Positions 8,268 to 18,138 of a stretch of DNA of 64,000 nt are shown piece by piece (within the stretch, counting starts at the first letter, position 1; every line of letters starts with the position of its first letter). A program made the position numbers and the translations under genes. Below the pieces are notes generated by a model, which saw nothing but the letters and a program-made list of their open reading frames with translations, was not told where the DNA came from and did not search any database. The stretch covers positions 118,064-182,063 of the forward strand of contig CAYZGU010000021.1 in assembly GCA_964478165.1 (NCBI GenBank), written 5' to 3'. The stretch comes from CAYZGU01 sp964478165. GTDB lineage: Bacteria > Poribacteria > WGA-4E > JAJDTR01.

Positions 8268-9635
8268 TAGTCTCCTACCCTTTCGGAGCTGTCATTGTGT
8301 GTTCGGAAGTCCTTCTCGTCGACGCGCGAATTTCAACATCAATTATATCATTTCGAATATCCGAAAAAAAGATAATTCTTCGACGATTCCAAAATTGCTT
8401 AGCCTGTGTATCCAAGATTCACTAATCAGGAAGTGCGTGCGGACACGAGATATGATATGTGTGCCCATCCTTACGTGCCGGTTCTCCGACGCTACTTCTT
8501 TTCACGGTAGCAAAGCCCCGAGGTGTTCCGTTTCAGCAGTTGTCGAAGGCTTTCAAAGAAATTTGCGTGTGGAGAGGTGCGTATGTTGAGAAGACATACG
8601 TCGATGCCCCGGCTTCTATTCTGGTTGGAATCTCAACGAACATTTGACTTCTGTAAGCGAAATCAATAATCTCGGCTGATTGACATCTGTTTGATACTGC
8701 CTCGATCCAGAGATGAGGCAAGTTGACGAATCGAACGAAGCGCTCCGCGTTGGTACGTCAACCTGCTCTTACATGGCAATAGGCCGATCTGGAGAACGGG
8801 CGCGTTGGATTCGCGCATTATTACGACGAAAAGCCTTGCCATTCAGGTCATTCTCCGTTAAAATCTAGATGCTCGTGTTTCGTTTCGGGGTGTGTTCCTA
8901 TTGTCATTTCCTGCTTCCGCTAACACTGGGTGTCGTGTTAGATAGTTAATTATACTTGGCCCCCGACACACTTCTGCTGAGGTATGTGTTGTTAGATTGG
9001 GAAGGTCGGGGTCTCGGGTGTTTCTATGGGCATTTGATTCTGGACGGCAAGCTAGTCGAGCTGGTTTTTCACCTCAGATGGAGGTAGGTACTCAACCTGT
9101 TTCGCTGTTTCGACGATGAGGTTTTGTACGACAATCGGAGACAGGAGTGCCCTGTTGTAAGAGGTGAGCAGTGAGAAAGTAAAAATCAGGGATATTGGGG
9201 TTTAAAGTGGCTTCATCAAAAAACTTCGCAATGGCCAGTGGTAATGCCAACAAGGGGGAGAATTTTTTATCAATCCCCGAACGTTTCCTAACCAACAAGC
9301 TACGCTTATCGAACAGCGCACGCTTGCCGTGACGAATTGTGAGGCGATGAAATCATCTGTGGATATGGAATCTGCGCTCTTTCCGCTAGCCGGATGTTTT
9401 TATTGTTCCTGATGATTTGCTGGTGAGCATAAGGCTAATCGGAAATCACAACTCTTAGCATGCTAAATTACGCGTCGTTCTAGGGTTTTCCTTAATCGTC
9501 GATTCTGAATGCTGTGCTTACGAACGAAGGCGCATGATGACTATCATAAATCCTTCGAGAACCTAGTAAGAATCGGCTCTGTGTCTTAGTGCTTTTCTGC
9601 TTCATATGATAAGGACGATTAGTAAGGGAGTTGAC
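8268..9635. other. 1.4-kb stretch without a supported gene
   Basis: Short frames (8218-8589 plus, 9092-9298 minus) lack ribosome-binding sites and protein-like composition. A small CGTATGT/ACATACG repeat lies near 8580-8605. I see no tRNA or insertion element. The murB promoter should lie in the final part but no strong box pair was found. Confidence 0.5.
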
Positions 9636-10553
9636 ATGCGCTGGAAAGTAGAGCTCGCGCAGATTGTTAAAGCCCAGCAGGACGTTTCTGCCTCACGTCT
9701 GCGATTTGATGAACCGCTGGACAAGCATCTTTACTTTGGGATTGGCGGACTTGCCGCAGCATATTTTGAGGTGGGTACGGCTGAAGAGCTTGCAGCCGTC
9801 GTAAGTCTTAAGAAGCGTTGTAACCTGCAAGTTGCTACAATCGGACGGGGTTCAAATCTACTTGTTAGTGACGATGGCTATGAGGGGATTGTGTTGCGGC
9901 TGGTTGGGCAGTTTGATTGCCTCGATTTTGACGAGGAGCGCGTTTGGGCAGGTGGTGGGGTTTCACTTCCCAGGTTGTCGAAGGCTTCAGCACGCCACGG
10001 ATTGGGCGGAGTCGAGTTTGCTCTTGGTATTCCTGGATCAGTTGGTGGGGCGTTGATAATGAATGCCGGTGCCTGGGGCTGTAGTTTTGGGGACTTGGTC
10101 GATTGCGTTCAGGTCATGGGTCACGATGGCAGGATTTCCGAACTATCTCGAAACGACGCACAGTTTGCCTATCGTAATAGCCGGTTATCGGAATACTTTT
10201 GCGTAACTGGGGTACGTCTGCGTCTTACGTCTGGTGACGTGGATGCCATTACAGATCGGATGGACGAGCTGTATCGTCAAAAGGTTGTCACACAACCGTT
10301 TGCGGAAGAAAATGCGGGCTGCATGTTCAAGAATCCCGCCAACGATTCGGCGGGCAGACTGATTGAGTTATGCGGATTGAAGGGACACCGTATTGGTGGA
10401 GCGGAGGTGTCCACTATTCATGGGAACTTTATTCTGAATACGGGCCATGCAACAGCGAAAGACGTGTCGAGTTTGGTGCAACATATCCAACAATGCGTCA
10501 AAAAAGGAACAGGTGTTCAACTGGAAATGGAGGTCAAAATGTTGGGATTTTAA
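9636..10553 (+). CDS. murB: UDP-N-acetylenolpyruvoylglucosamine reductase
   Basis: Reduces UDP-GlcNAc-enolpyruvate to UDP-MurNAc with NADPH and FAD, a cytosolic peptidoglycan precursor step. The 305-residue protein has the FAD-binding GRGSNLLV (about 70-77), GIPGSVGGALIMNAGAWG, the YRNSRL loop typical of type II MurB and the active-site segment NAGCMFKNP. In that segment Cys229 occupies the position where Ser usually acts as proton donor; Cys is known as a substitute in part of the family. The ATG at 9636 sits five bases after AAGGGAG; an in-frame ATG at 9606 has no such site. It is isolated from other mur genes and precedes the rimP-nusA group with a 570-base gap. Confidence 0.95.
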   Translation: MRWKVELAQIVKAQQDVSASRLRFDEPLDKHLYFGIGGLAAAYFEVGTAEELAAVVSLKKRCNLQVATIGRGSNLLVSDDGYEGIVLRLVGQFDCLDFDEERVWAGGGVSLPRLSKASARHGLGGVEFALGIPGSVGGALIMNAGAWGCSFGDLVDCVQVMGHDGRISELSRNDAQFAYRNSRLSEYFCVTGVRLRLTSGDVDAITDRMDELYRQKVVTQPFAEENAGCMFKNPANDSAGRLIELCGLKGHRIGGAEVSTIHGNFILNTGHATAKDVSSLVQHIQQCVKKGTGVQLEMEVKMLGF

Positions 10554-10802
10554 GAAAATGAGAATGAGATGCCAGCTTAGGAAAAAGTGAGATTATTCAT
10601 GGGTTTTTAATGTGTTGCTGTACATTACAACGTAACAATGCAGTTTATGAACATATAGACTAGCGACTACTGGTTGCCGATTTCCGCACTTCTCGACGGG
10701 TTTCCCAGGGATCTCCGCTGGATTGCGTGCGCTACCAGTCGTGCCTCACTAGATTCTGTATCTGACCGAGGGTGTAAAGCGAAGTTACTGTGTAAATTGC
10801 AT

Positions 10803-10891
10803 TTGCCGAGATAGAGGTTACGCTTATAATCCCCGTCCGCTCATTCGTTGCACAATTTTTGCTTGCATTATTACAAGTATTGTGATAGAAT
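10803..10891 (+). promoter_or_regulatory. Two predicted promoters upstream of the rimP-nusA group
   Basis: The first pair is TTGCCG (10803-10808) and TATAAT (10825-10830) with 16 bases between. The second is TTGCAT (10863-10868) and TAGAAT (10886-10891) with 17 bases. Both read toward rimP, consistent with multiple promoters for this translation operon. Confidence 0.55.
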
Positions 10892-10899
10892 CTACGCCG

Positions 10900-10951
10900 A
10901 ACCGCGAGGAGTCCTTCCAGTTGTGGGTAGGAAAAGCATCGCGGTTTTTTT
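10900..10951 (+). terminator. Intrinsic terminator in the rimP-nusA leader (attenuator or small-RNA end)
   Basis: AACCGCGA (10900-10907) pairs with TCGCGGTT (10939-10946), with an inner TCCT/AGGA pairing, and is followed by seven T residues at 10945-10951. It begins only about nine bases past the second predicted -10 box. Transcripts from either promoter would meet it before rimP, so it should act as an attenuator or release a short leader RNA. Confidence 0.6.
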
Positions 10952-11123
10952 GTGCGCTAAGCTCTGTTGTGTGCTCGTGGAATGAAAAAAGATTGTAGAG
11001 ATGGTGTTTTCGGTGGTGACTCTGTGTCTTGGGCGAGTGGCTCGATATTCATCTACTCGTCTTCGCTTAAGAATGAATATAGCATCTTTCGTTCAGTCCA
11101 TCTGTTATTGCCCCGGTTTCGTG

Positions 11124-11585
11124 ATGACATCAGCTTTGAAAACTTCAATCCTTGACCTATTGTCACCGGTTCTGAAATCGGAAGGGATTGAAGTTGTGGA
11201 CGTTGAGATTTTGGGTGATGAGCATGTCGAAGCGCTACGGTTTTTAATACACAAGCCTGGTGGAACGACCATCAAAGATTGTCAGAATGTCACGCGAGTA
11301 GTCCAACCAATCCTTGAAGTTCATGGAATTATAGAAAGTGATACGACACTTGAAGTTGCTTCGCCGGGGCTCGACCGCCCACTTGTAACTGAATCAGATT
11401 TTCGCAGAAATCTCGGGCAGAACATTCAGATTGAAGTGGTTTCTCCAACAGGTGAATCGATGCAATTGAGCGGTAGTGTCACAAATGTGGAGGCAGGGAA
11501 AGTCCTCCTGGCTGGATCGGGAGGGGAAACGACTGAAGTGGAAATTTCAACAATCACAAAAGCACAAATCCAACTGATGTGGTAA
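11124..11585 (+). CDS. rimP: Ribosome maturation factor RimP
   Basis: Cytosolic factor needed for 30S subunit maturation. The 153-residue protein begins MTSALKTSILDLLSPVL and shows the RimP order: EGIEVVDVEILGDE, LRFLIHKPGGTTIKDCQNVTR, the family signature LEVASPGLDRPL and a C-terminal SH3-like domain with VTNVEAGKVLL. The reading frame is open back to 11001, but residues upstream are not RimP-like; the ATG at 11124 gives the normal family length although its ribosome-binding site is weak. It is the first gene of the usual rimP-nusA-ylxR-infB cluster, 29 bases before nusA. Confidence 0.9.
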   Translation: MTSALKTSILDLLSPVLKSEGIEVVDVEILGDEHVEALRFLIHKPGGTTIKDCQNVTRVVQPILEVHGIIESDTTLEVASPGLDRPLVTESDFRRNLGQNIQIEVVSPTGESMQLSGSVTNVEAGKVLLAGSGGETTEVEISTITKAQIQLMW

Positions 11586-11614
11586 CATCTTGGGTGGGTA
11601 GTGGAGATTAAACC

Positions 11615-12919
11615 ATGACTAGTGATCTACTGATGATCGTTCGTCAAATCATGGATCAGACGGAACTGCCACAAGAAATCTTCATTGAGGCAATTGAGGC
11701 TGCGCTATATTCGGCGGCAAAGAGGCGTTACGGATCAACGCACGGGGTTTCCATAAGAATCGATTCCGAGCTGGGTGAGATTCAATGCTTTGTGCCAAAA
11801 AAAGTTGTCGAGATTATGGGGAATTTTGCCAAGGAGATTCCGATTGAGGAGGCTCTAAAGCTGAAGCCCGATGCCCAATTAGGTGAATTGATTGAGGTGC
11901 AAGTAGACCCAAAAGAATTTGGCCGAATTGAAGCGCAGACTGCGCGTCAAATTCTTGTTCAAAAAATCAAGGAAGCCGAGCGTCGACAGGTTTATGAAGA
12001 ATATAAAGAGCGGGAAGGTGAAGTAGTCAGCGGGCATGTGCAACGCGTCGAGCGTGGTAATCTAATGCTTGATTTGGAGCGTACGGAAGGGTTATTACCT
12101 TTTAGCGAGATGCCGCATCCCCACAACTATCAACGTGGTGATGTGCTAAAATGCCTGATTTTGGAGGTTCAGGAAAGTACGAAGGGTCCTCAAGTTATTC
12201 TATCCCGAACGCATCCCACTTTAGTTGCACGCTTGTTTGAAATGGAAGTACCTGAAATTTATGATGGACTTGTTCGTTTGGTGGCTATTGAGCGCGATCC
12301 CGGGGACCGGGCGAAGGTGGCTGTAACCACTTCTGATGATGATATAGACGCAGTCGGGACTTGTGTTGGTGTGAAAGGGTCTCGTGTTCAGACAGTTGTC
12401 CGTGAATTGGATGGTGAGAAGATAGATCTCTTGGAGTGGAGTGGGGATCCTAAGGTTTTCATCGCCAATGCCCTGCAGCCTGCTGCTGTGCTTCGAGTAG
12501 CTCACGACGATGCTGAGCGTGCACAGGTCGTTGTGCCAGATGACCAACTTTCTCTGGCAATCGGGAGACGTGGGCAAAATGCACGCCTTGCTGCACGTTT
12601 AACGGGTTGGAAGGTTGACATTAAAAGTGAATCTGAGGCTGGGATGCAATTCAAAGAAGAGATAGTCGATGAACTCTTCGGGACGGACCGAACTGCAGCA
12701 TCGGACGTTTTGACCCAAGATGGCAAGCATGATTTGATTGATCTCGACGGGGTTGGTCCCAAAACTGTTACGGCCCTGCAAGAGTCCGAGTATGGAACCG
12801 TGGAACTTATTGCTAAAGCTTCGTTGGATAACCTTGTATCTGTTCCCGGTATTGGTGTCAAAACGGCTGAAAAAATTCTGCGTGCAGCGTTGCAGAAACT
12901 GGAGTCTCCGGAAACTTAA
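11615..12919 (+). CDS. nusA: Transcription termination/antitermination factor NusA
   Basis: Binds RNA polymerase and nascent RNA to control pausing, termination and antitermination. The 434-residue protein has the N-terminal RNA-polymerase-binding domain (about 1-125, with PKEFGRIEAQTARQIL at its end), an S1 domain (about 130-200, GEVVSGHVQRVERGNLMLDL), two KH domains (about 205-340, with SRTHP, VGVKGSRVQTVVRELDGEKID and AIGRRGQNARLAARLTGWKVDI) and a C-terminal helix-hairpin-helix repeat region (about 365-430). The ATG start is standard. It follows rimP closely and is followed three bases later by the ylxR frame. Confidence 0.96.
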   Translation: MTSDLLMIVRQIMDQTELPQEIFIEAIEAALYSAAKRRYGSTHGVSIRIDSELGEIQCFVPKKVVEIMGNFAKEIPIEEALKLKPDAQLGELIEVQVDPKEFGRIEAQTARQILVQKIKEAERRQVYEEYKEREGEVVSGHVQRVERGNLMLDLERTEGLLPFSEMPHPHNYQRGDVLKCLILEVQESTKGPQVILSRTHPTLVARLFEMEVPEIYDGLVRLVAIERDPGDRAKVAVTTSDDDIDAVGTCVGVKGSRVQTVVRELDGEKIDLLEWSGDPKVFIANALQPAAVLRVAHDDAERAQVVVPDDQLSLAIGRRGQNARLAARLTGWKVDIKSESEAGMQFKEEIVDELFGTDRTAASDVLTQDGKHDLIDLDGVGPKTVTALQESEYGTVELIAKASLDNLVSVPGIGVKTAEKILRAALQKLESPET

Positions 12920-12921
12920 AT

Positions 12922-13260
12922 TTGGCGTATCCGCGATGCCTGGGGGGCGGTGTGGCACTTGCTATTCGTACCTGTATTGGCTGCCGTGGTCAATTTTCCA
13001 AGAAAGTATTACTGCGATTTGTGTGTAACGTATCTTCGGACCTGGAAATCGATTCCATGGGCAAGGTTCCAGGGCGTGGGGCTTATGTCTGCCTGTCGCA
13101 TTCTTGTATATGTGCGGCTTTCAAATCGCATAAACGTGTCAACTTTCTGTTGCGCATCAATCTTCCAAAAGAGAAGATCGATCGGTTCAAACAGAAGCTT
13201 CTCTATTCGGTAGACCAGGAAGGCCATAAGGAAGGAGGGATCAATGACAGAGAACAGTGA
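12922..13260 (+). CDS. ylxR: YlxR/RnpM-family RNA-binding protein
   Basis: Small RNA-binding protein of the YlxR family, reported in Firmicutes as a nucleic-acid-binding modulator (RnpM, acting on RNase P). Motifs are RTCIGCRGQFSKKVLLRFV and GRGAYVCLSHSCICAAF, diagnostic of the family. The frame opens at a TTG at 12922; a GTG at 12952, after a G-rich stretch, would start just before RTCIGC and is an equally good choice. The C terminus overlaps infB by 17 bases, indicating translational coupling. Position between nusA and infB is the conserved one. Confidence 0.85.
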   Translation: MAYPRCLGGGVALAIRTCIGCRGQFSKKVLLRFVCNVSSDLEIDSMGKVPGRGAYVCLSHSCICAAFKSHKRVNFLLRINLPKEKIDRFKQKLLYSVDQEGHKEGGINDREQ

Positions 13261-15319
13261 GAAGAAGTTTGATAAAACTCCAGCAGAGTTAGAAACAGAA
13301 CCCAAAAAACTCCGCGTGTATGAACTTGCTAAACGGTATGAAATTAGCAGTAGGGAACTCATTGAAGAGCTCAAGGGATATGGGGTCTCTGTTAAAAATC
13401 ACATGAGTTCGCTTGATCCCGAGACAATCGAACTGATTCAATCCGAGCGGGGTGGGGGTCCATCGCAGACAGAATCGACTGCCGATAGGAATGTTGTGGT
13501 CTCGAGTGCCGTGAGTGATGTGTCTGTCGCAACGGTTGTCGAGACCAAAGAGGTTGAACCGGTGGAGCCAGTGCGATTGCAGGTTGAAGAGAATGTTACA
13601 GTTTCGGATCTTTCTGCAACCTTGGGATTTAGGCCCCCAGAGATGATTATGCGTCTCATGAGACTCGGCATAATGGCAACTATTAACCAGCGACTGAGTT
13701 ACGATGCGCTTCAGATTGTTAGCCAGACGTTGGATTTTGAGGTGGTTCGTGAAACAACTTTAGCGGAAAAACTGCTTGTTGACGAGGAAGACGACCCCAG
13801 TCTTCTTGTTTCTCGAGCTCCTGTGACCACGATTATGGGGCATGTCGACCATGGTAAAACTTCGCTGCTTGATGCAATTCGGGAGTCGAATGTCATGGAG
13901 TCTGAGGCTGGGAATATCACCCAGCATATTGGTGCCTATCATGTGAAGCTCAATGATGGCAGCGTGGTGTTTCTCGATACACCGGGGCATGCCGCTTTCA
14001 CTGCTATGCGTGCTCGTGGGGCGGAAGTAACTGATGTTGTTGTTCTTGTCGTTGCTGCGGACGACGGTGTTATGCCACAGACAACCGAGGCCATTAACCA
14101 CGCTAAGGCTGCAGGCGTGCCAATTATCGTTGCGATTAACAAAATCGACGTCGATGGCGCTAGGATTGACTATGTGAAACAGCAGGTGGCAAACCACGAT
14201 CTAACGCCTGAGGACTGGGGCGGCCAGACGGTATTCGTTGAAATTTCCGCGAAGGAAAAGATCGGTATTGATGGGCTTTTGGAAATGTTGCTTCTTGAGG
14301 CCGAACTGCTTGAGCTAAAGGCGAACCCGAATAAACCCGCACGTGGCACGGTCGTTGAAGCAAAGTTGGACAAGGGGCGCGGTTCTGTTGCAACAGTTCT
14401 AATCCAAAACGGTACGTTGACGGTTGGCGATGTGTTCGTCGCGGGCCGTCATCATGGAAAGGTGCGCGCGATGGTCGATGACCTTGGACAGCATGTTAGA
14501 AAGGTGGGACCGTCAACCCCCGTTGAAGTTTTGGGGTTCACAGGCGTTCCGGAGGCCGGCGACGGATTTTTCGCTGTTGAGTCCGAGAAGGATGCAAAGG
14601 CCATTAGCGAATCTCGACAAGCAGAGTATCGAGAAACCCAACTTGGGTCGCATAGTCATGTTAGCTTGGAAGATCTTTTTCAACACATTCAGGAAGGCGA
14701 CATAAAAGAATTAAATATCGTCGTTAAAGGAGATGTTCAGGGGTCGGTTCAGGCCGTCGCTGATGCATTAAATGAGTTGAATGCTGAGGAGGTCAAGATT
14801 AATGTTCTCCATCAGGCTGTCGGGGGGATCACGGAACCGGATATTCTGCTCGCGTCCGCCTCGAATGCGATTGTCGTAGGGTTCAATGTGCACCCAACGA
14901 CTGGTGCCTTCCAACTGAAGGAAACTGAGGATATCGATGTCCGCACCTATACGGTGATTTACGATCTAATCTCTGACGTGAAGTCCGCAATGGAAGGATT
15001 GCTGGATCCTGAAGTGCGTGAGGTTGTTATTGGCAGAGCCGTGGTTCGGGATCTGTTTAAAGTTCCGCGCACGGGAATGGCCGCGGGTAGTTATGTGAAT
15101 TGGGGACGAATCGCGCATAACCAGCCTGTCCGGGTACTACGCGACAACCGCTCGGTCTATGAAGGAAAGATTGATTCACTACGTCGATTTAAAGAAAATG
15201 TGAATGAAGTCCAAGCGAATTATGAATGTGGGATTGGGATTAACGATTTTTCCGATTTCAAACTGGAGGACGTTTTGGAGTGTTATGTTTATGAGCACCT
15301 CCGTCGCTCACTCAAATAA
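13244..15319 (+). CDS. infB: Translation initiation factor IF-2
   Basis: GTPase that delivers initiator tRNA to the 30S subunit and promotes subunit joining. The 691-residue protein has an N-terminal IF2N helix region (VYELAKRYEISSRELIEELK), a short linker, a second IF2N-type domain (about 112-165), the G domain with GHVDHGKT (199-206), DTPGHAAF and NKID, then domain II and the C-terminal domains including VVKGDVQGSVQAVADAL. The length is compact; it lacks the long charged N-terminal region of enterobacterial IF-2. The ATG follows AAGGAGG by seven bases. A 12-bp hairpin follows the gene. Confidence 0.97.
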   Translation: MTENSEKKFDKTPAELETEPKKLRVYELAKRYEISSRELIEELKGYGVSVKNHMSSLDPETIELIQSERGGGPSQTESTADRNVVVSSAVSDVSVATVVETKEVEPVEPVRLQVEENVTVSDLSATLGFRPPEMIMRLMRLGIMATINQRLSYDALQIVSQTLDFEVVRETTLAEKLLVDEEDDPSLLVSRAPVTTIMGHVDHGKTSLLDAIRESNVMESEAGNITQHIGAYHVKLNDGSVVFLDTPGHAAFTAMRARGAEVTDVVVLVVAADDGVMPQTTEAINHAKAAGVPIIVAINKIDVDGARIDYVKQQVANHDLTPEDWGGQTVFVEISAKEKIGIDGLLEMLLLEAELLELKANPNKPARGTVVEAKLDKGRGSVATVLIQNGTLTVGDVFVAGRHHGKVRAMVDDLGQHVRKVGPSTPVEVLGFTGVPEAGDGFFAVESEKDAKAISESRQAEYRETQLGSHSHVSLEDLFQHIQEGDIKELNIVVKGDVQGSVQAVADALNELNAEEVKINVLHQAVGGITEPDILLASASNAIVVGFNVHPTTGAFQLKETEDIDVRTYTVIYDLISDVKSAMEGLLDPEVREVVIGRAVVRDLFKVPRTGMAAGSYVNWGRIAHNQPVRVLRDNRSVYEGKIDSLRRFKENVNEVQANYECGIGINDFSDFKLEDVLECYVYEHLRRSLK

Positions 15320-15393
15320 AGGATATGAGACTTTCAGCGAAGGGTTTTCCTCGTGTCATGGGGGTTACATAGGTTCTCTTGATGTGCAGAGAA

Positions 15394-15430
15394 ATAGTGG
15401 AAGACAGAGGCGCAAGCGGTCTTCCACTAT
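15394..15430 (+). terminator. Hairpin downstream of infB
   Basis: Arms 15394-15405 and 15419-15430 are perfect complements over 12 bases with a 13-base loop, 75 bases after the infB stop. The following sequence has only a short T-run, so termination may be partial. The stretch from here to rbfA (15804) contains no supported gene. Confidence 0.55.
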
Positions 15431-15804
15431 GTTTCCTGTCTTCTCCACCCATTCTCGCAATCGAGTGTTTCGATGCTTTTGAGGTTCTTCCTAAGGTGTT
15501 TGTGGCTATTGTGCATTTGAATTAGTGTTTGCTTGATTGGTTTGGGAAGTGTTAGAGAAGCGCTCTCAAAAGCACGAGCTCTAGCCTGCAGAGAGTGCCG
15601 TTGGTTCTGTAAAGCATCAATTTAAGCTAGTAATCCCGTAAGTGTGTGAACTTGGTTCTGATTAAACAGTGGTCCTATTCGGACAACCATTTGAAACGAC
15701 TCTAGACATCTCAACTCTTGTGACGAGTAGCAAGCGTGGTCGAGGGAGTTGCTTGGACAGAGTAGCGGCCTATGGGTTCGAATGTATTGATGGAATAAAC
15801 TGAG

Positions 15805-16167
15805 ATGCTAGAATTCAAGCGGTCCGATCGTGTGCGGACTCTCCTTCAAAGAGAGTTGAGTGAGGTCATACATCGATCTGTCAGGGATCCGCGTGTGCGA
15901 TTTTGCACCGTGGCAGATGTGGAGCTCTCTCCGGATTTAAAATATGCGGATATCCGGATGAGCGTAGTTGGGAATAAAAAGCAAAAGCAAGGAGCTCTGG
16001 CAGGTCTTAAAAGTGCCAGTGGGTATTTGAGGAGAGAGGTTGGACGCCGCATAGGCTTGCGTCATACGCCTGAACTCCGTTTCGAGTTGGACGAATCTGT
16101 AGAGCATTTAATGCGGATAGATCGTCTTCTCAAGCAAATAGATGATACTGCGGAAGAAGATGGATAA
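15805..16167 (+). CDS. rbfA: 30S ribosome-binding factor RbfA
   Basis: Binds the immature 30S subunit and helps 16S rRNA 5'-end maturation. The 120-residue length is typical, and motifs fit: RSDRVRTLLQRELSEVI, the core RDPRVRFCTVADVELSPDLKYADIRMSV and the C-terminal HTPELRFELDESVE. It lies after a 485-base gap from infB, larger than usual for this pair. Its last codons overlap the start of the next gene, nrnA, by eight bases. Confidence 0.95.
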   Translation: MLEFKRSDRVRTLLQRELSEVIHRSVRDPRVRFCTVADVELSPDLKYADIRMSVVGNKKQKQGALAGLKSASGYLRREVGRRIGLRHTPELRFELDESVEHLMRIDRLLKQIDDTAEEDG

Positions 16168-17158
16168 TTATCAAGCCATTTTGAATCTTTTTGACGAACA
16201 TCAATCATTTGCTCTTTCAACTCATATTAACCCTGATGGTGATGCATTTGGATCGGAACTGGCGCTATTTTCCTTCCTTAACGACTTGGGTAAGCAGGTC
16301 CGTATTTTTAATACAGATCCGGTTCCTGACACATATCGCTTCCTGCCTTTCCGCGATGTCGTTGAATCGCCTGTAGACGTTCAGGGTTTTTCTCCTGAGC
16401 TTCTTGTGATTCTGGATGCGAGCACCCATAGCCGCATTGGTGAGCCGTTGTGTCGAACTCTTGTCCCTACGAAGGCAATTGTGAACATTGATCATCACGA
16501 TACGGGAGATCGTTTCGGAAATTATAATCTTGTCGAAACCGAGGCTTCATCAACCTCAGAGATAATTTATAGATTGATAAGACATCACCAATCCCCAATT
16601 GGAAAAGATCGGGCTCTCTGTCTCTATACGGGGATTATGTTTGATACCGGGTGTTTTCGCCATAGTAACTCTGCGCCATCTGCTCATCGAATTGCAGCGG
16701 ATCTCATCGAAGAAGGTGATTTCTCAGTTGACGAAGTGTACCGCCGGGTGTTCGAGTCCATTCCGGTTGCTAAGATGTGGTTGTTTTCGGAGGTTTTACG
16801 CACGTTATGCCTGACATCGGATGGCAGAATTGGATCGTTATGTGCGACTCAAGAGATGTTTCGAAAAACTGGGACTACCGCCGATGACGTGGAAGGTTTC
16901 GTGAATCACATCCGTGCAATTGACACTGTTGATGTTTCAATTTTTGTGAGTGAACTTGCGGATGGGAGATCGAAAGTGGGCTTGCGTAGTGAGGCCGCAA
17001 TCGATGTGGGTAAGATTGCGGCAGAATTTGGTGGCGGTGGGCACCAACGTGCTTCGGGTTGTGTAGTCGATGTGTCGTATCAATCGGCAATCAAACAGCT
17101 TGTCGTACGTGTCCAAGAACAAATGCGTTCATCCGGAGATGCCGCCAATGGCAGTTAG
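16160..17158 (+). CDS. nrnA: DHH-family bifunctional oligoribonuclease / pAp phosphatase NrnA
   Basis: Degrades short RNA oligomers and dephosphorylates pAp in the NrnA family. The 332-residue protein has the DHH motifs: STHINPDGDAFGSE (metal-binding His and Asp, about 18-31), VILDAST (about 85), NIDHHDTG (about 113), GIMFDTGCFRHS and the C-terminal DHHA1 motif EFGGGGHQRASG (about 290). The ATG at 16160 begins within rbfA; an earlier ATG at 16142 is less likely. The position between rbfA and truB is the common one for this gene. Confidence 0.9.
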   Translation: MDNYQAILNLFDEHQSFALSTHINPDGDAFGSELALFSFLNDLGKQVRIFNTDPVPDTYRFLPFRDVVESPVDVQGFSPELLVILDASTHSRIGEPLCRTLVPTKAIVNIDHHDTGDRFGNYNLVETEASSTSEIIYRLIRHHQSPIGKDRALCLYTGIMFDTGCFRHSNSAPSAHRIAADLIEEGDFSVDEVYRRVFESIPVAKMWLFSEVLRTLCLTSDGRIGSLCATQEMFRKTGTTADDVEGFVNHIRAIDTVDVSIFVSELADGRSKVGLRSEAAIDVGKIAAEFGGGGHQRASGCVVDVSYQSAIKQLVVRVQEQMRSSGDAANGS

Positions 17159-17224
17159 CGAAAACCTGAAAATCTATGCGTATCAGTTAACCATGCGGTT
17201 GGATTCCCAAGGTTGGCGGTTAGA

Positions 17225-17935
17225 ATGCACATAGATGGTGTTCTTAATCTCAATAAACCATCAGCTATAACTTCAAGACAAGCTGTGGATCGGGTGAAAT
17301 ACCTGTTAAAAGTTTCAAAAGCTGGGCACGCTGGAACCTTGGATCCAAGCGCGACGGGTGTTTTGCTCATTTGTTTGGGCAGGGGAACCAAATTGTTCGA
17401 TTGGTTCCAGCGCGGCAGCAAGGAGTATGAAGGGACAATCACGCTCGGTGTTACAACGGATTCACTGGATGCGAGCGGAAACATCCGCAGCATTTTGCCT
17501 GTGAGTCAAGCCATGGCGGATGACGTTCGGATGGTTGCTGAACGCTTTGTGGGAGAGATTGAACAGACAGTTCCGATTTTCTCGGCTGTCAGACGCCGAG
17601 GTAAGCGATTGTACAAGTTAGCGCATCGCGGTGTAGAGTGCGAGGAGTTGCCAAAAAGAATAGTGCAGATAACGTCACTTGAAATTTTATCGGTTCGGCA
17701 CTCTGAGGTTCGATTTCGTGTGGTGTGTTCAAAGGGTACTTACATTCGTGTTCTCGCTGCCGACATTGGAATGGCGTTAGGTTGTGGAGCACATCTCTCA
17801 CAATTGACCCGCACGCGTTCAGGACATTTCACCTTAGATTCGGCGCATACTCTTGATTGGTTGGAAAAGCATGTCCTTGATGCGTACAAGGCTATTGTCC
17901 CGGTCGAATCCGTTCATGAAATGGGAACGGTGTGA
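17225..17935 (+). CDS. truB: tRNA pseudouridine-55 synthase TruB
   Basis: Makes pseudouridine 55 in the T loop of tRNAs. The protein of about 236 residues contains GVLNLNKPSAITS, the catalytic motif GHAGTLDPSATGVL with Asp40, EYEGTITLGVTTDSLDASG, RRRGKRLYKLAHRG and SKGTYIRVLAADIG. These match TruB throughout. The ATG at 17225 is chosen; the frame opens at a TTG 12 bases earlier. It is followed by a 200-base spacer without a gene, then ribF. Confidence 0.95.
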   Translation: MHIDGVLNLNKPSAITSRQAVDRVKYLLKVSKAGHAGTLDPSATGVLLICLGRGTKLFDWFQRGSKEYEGTITLGVTTDSLDASGNIRSILPVSQAMADDVRMVAERFVGEIEQTVPIFSAVRRRGKRLYKLAHRGVECEELPKRIVQITSLEILSVRHSEVRFRVVCSKGTYIRVLAADIGMALGCGAHLSQLTRTRSGHFTLDSAHTLDWLEKHVLDAYKAIVPVESVHEMGTV

Positions 17936-18138
17936 TTGGAAAAGGTACACCGTCTATCCAGGGGTGCGTTAAACTCGCCTACGTGGGGCTTTGAATTCTA
18001 TAGCGCTGTTTTTGTCGGTAGTAATGGGACATATGACCTGCGTCTCATGTGCTGGTCTTCGACTATGCTTTGAACATTGAGTGTTTCCGCGTGAGAGTAG
18101 AGCTCCCTGCGACTGATTGAAGCTTTGGAGATTTCGGT

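Noticed and set aside
8218..9298. Frames at 8218-8589 (plus) and 9092-9298 (minus)
   Set aside because: No motifs, no Shine-Dalgarno, and the first overlaps the start of the membrane-protein gene.
15720..15790. tRNA-like text with GTGGTCGAG and GGGTTCGAAT
   Set aside because: No acceptor or anticodon stem can be formed; the resemblance is limited to short segments.
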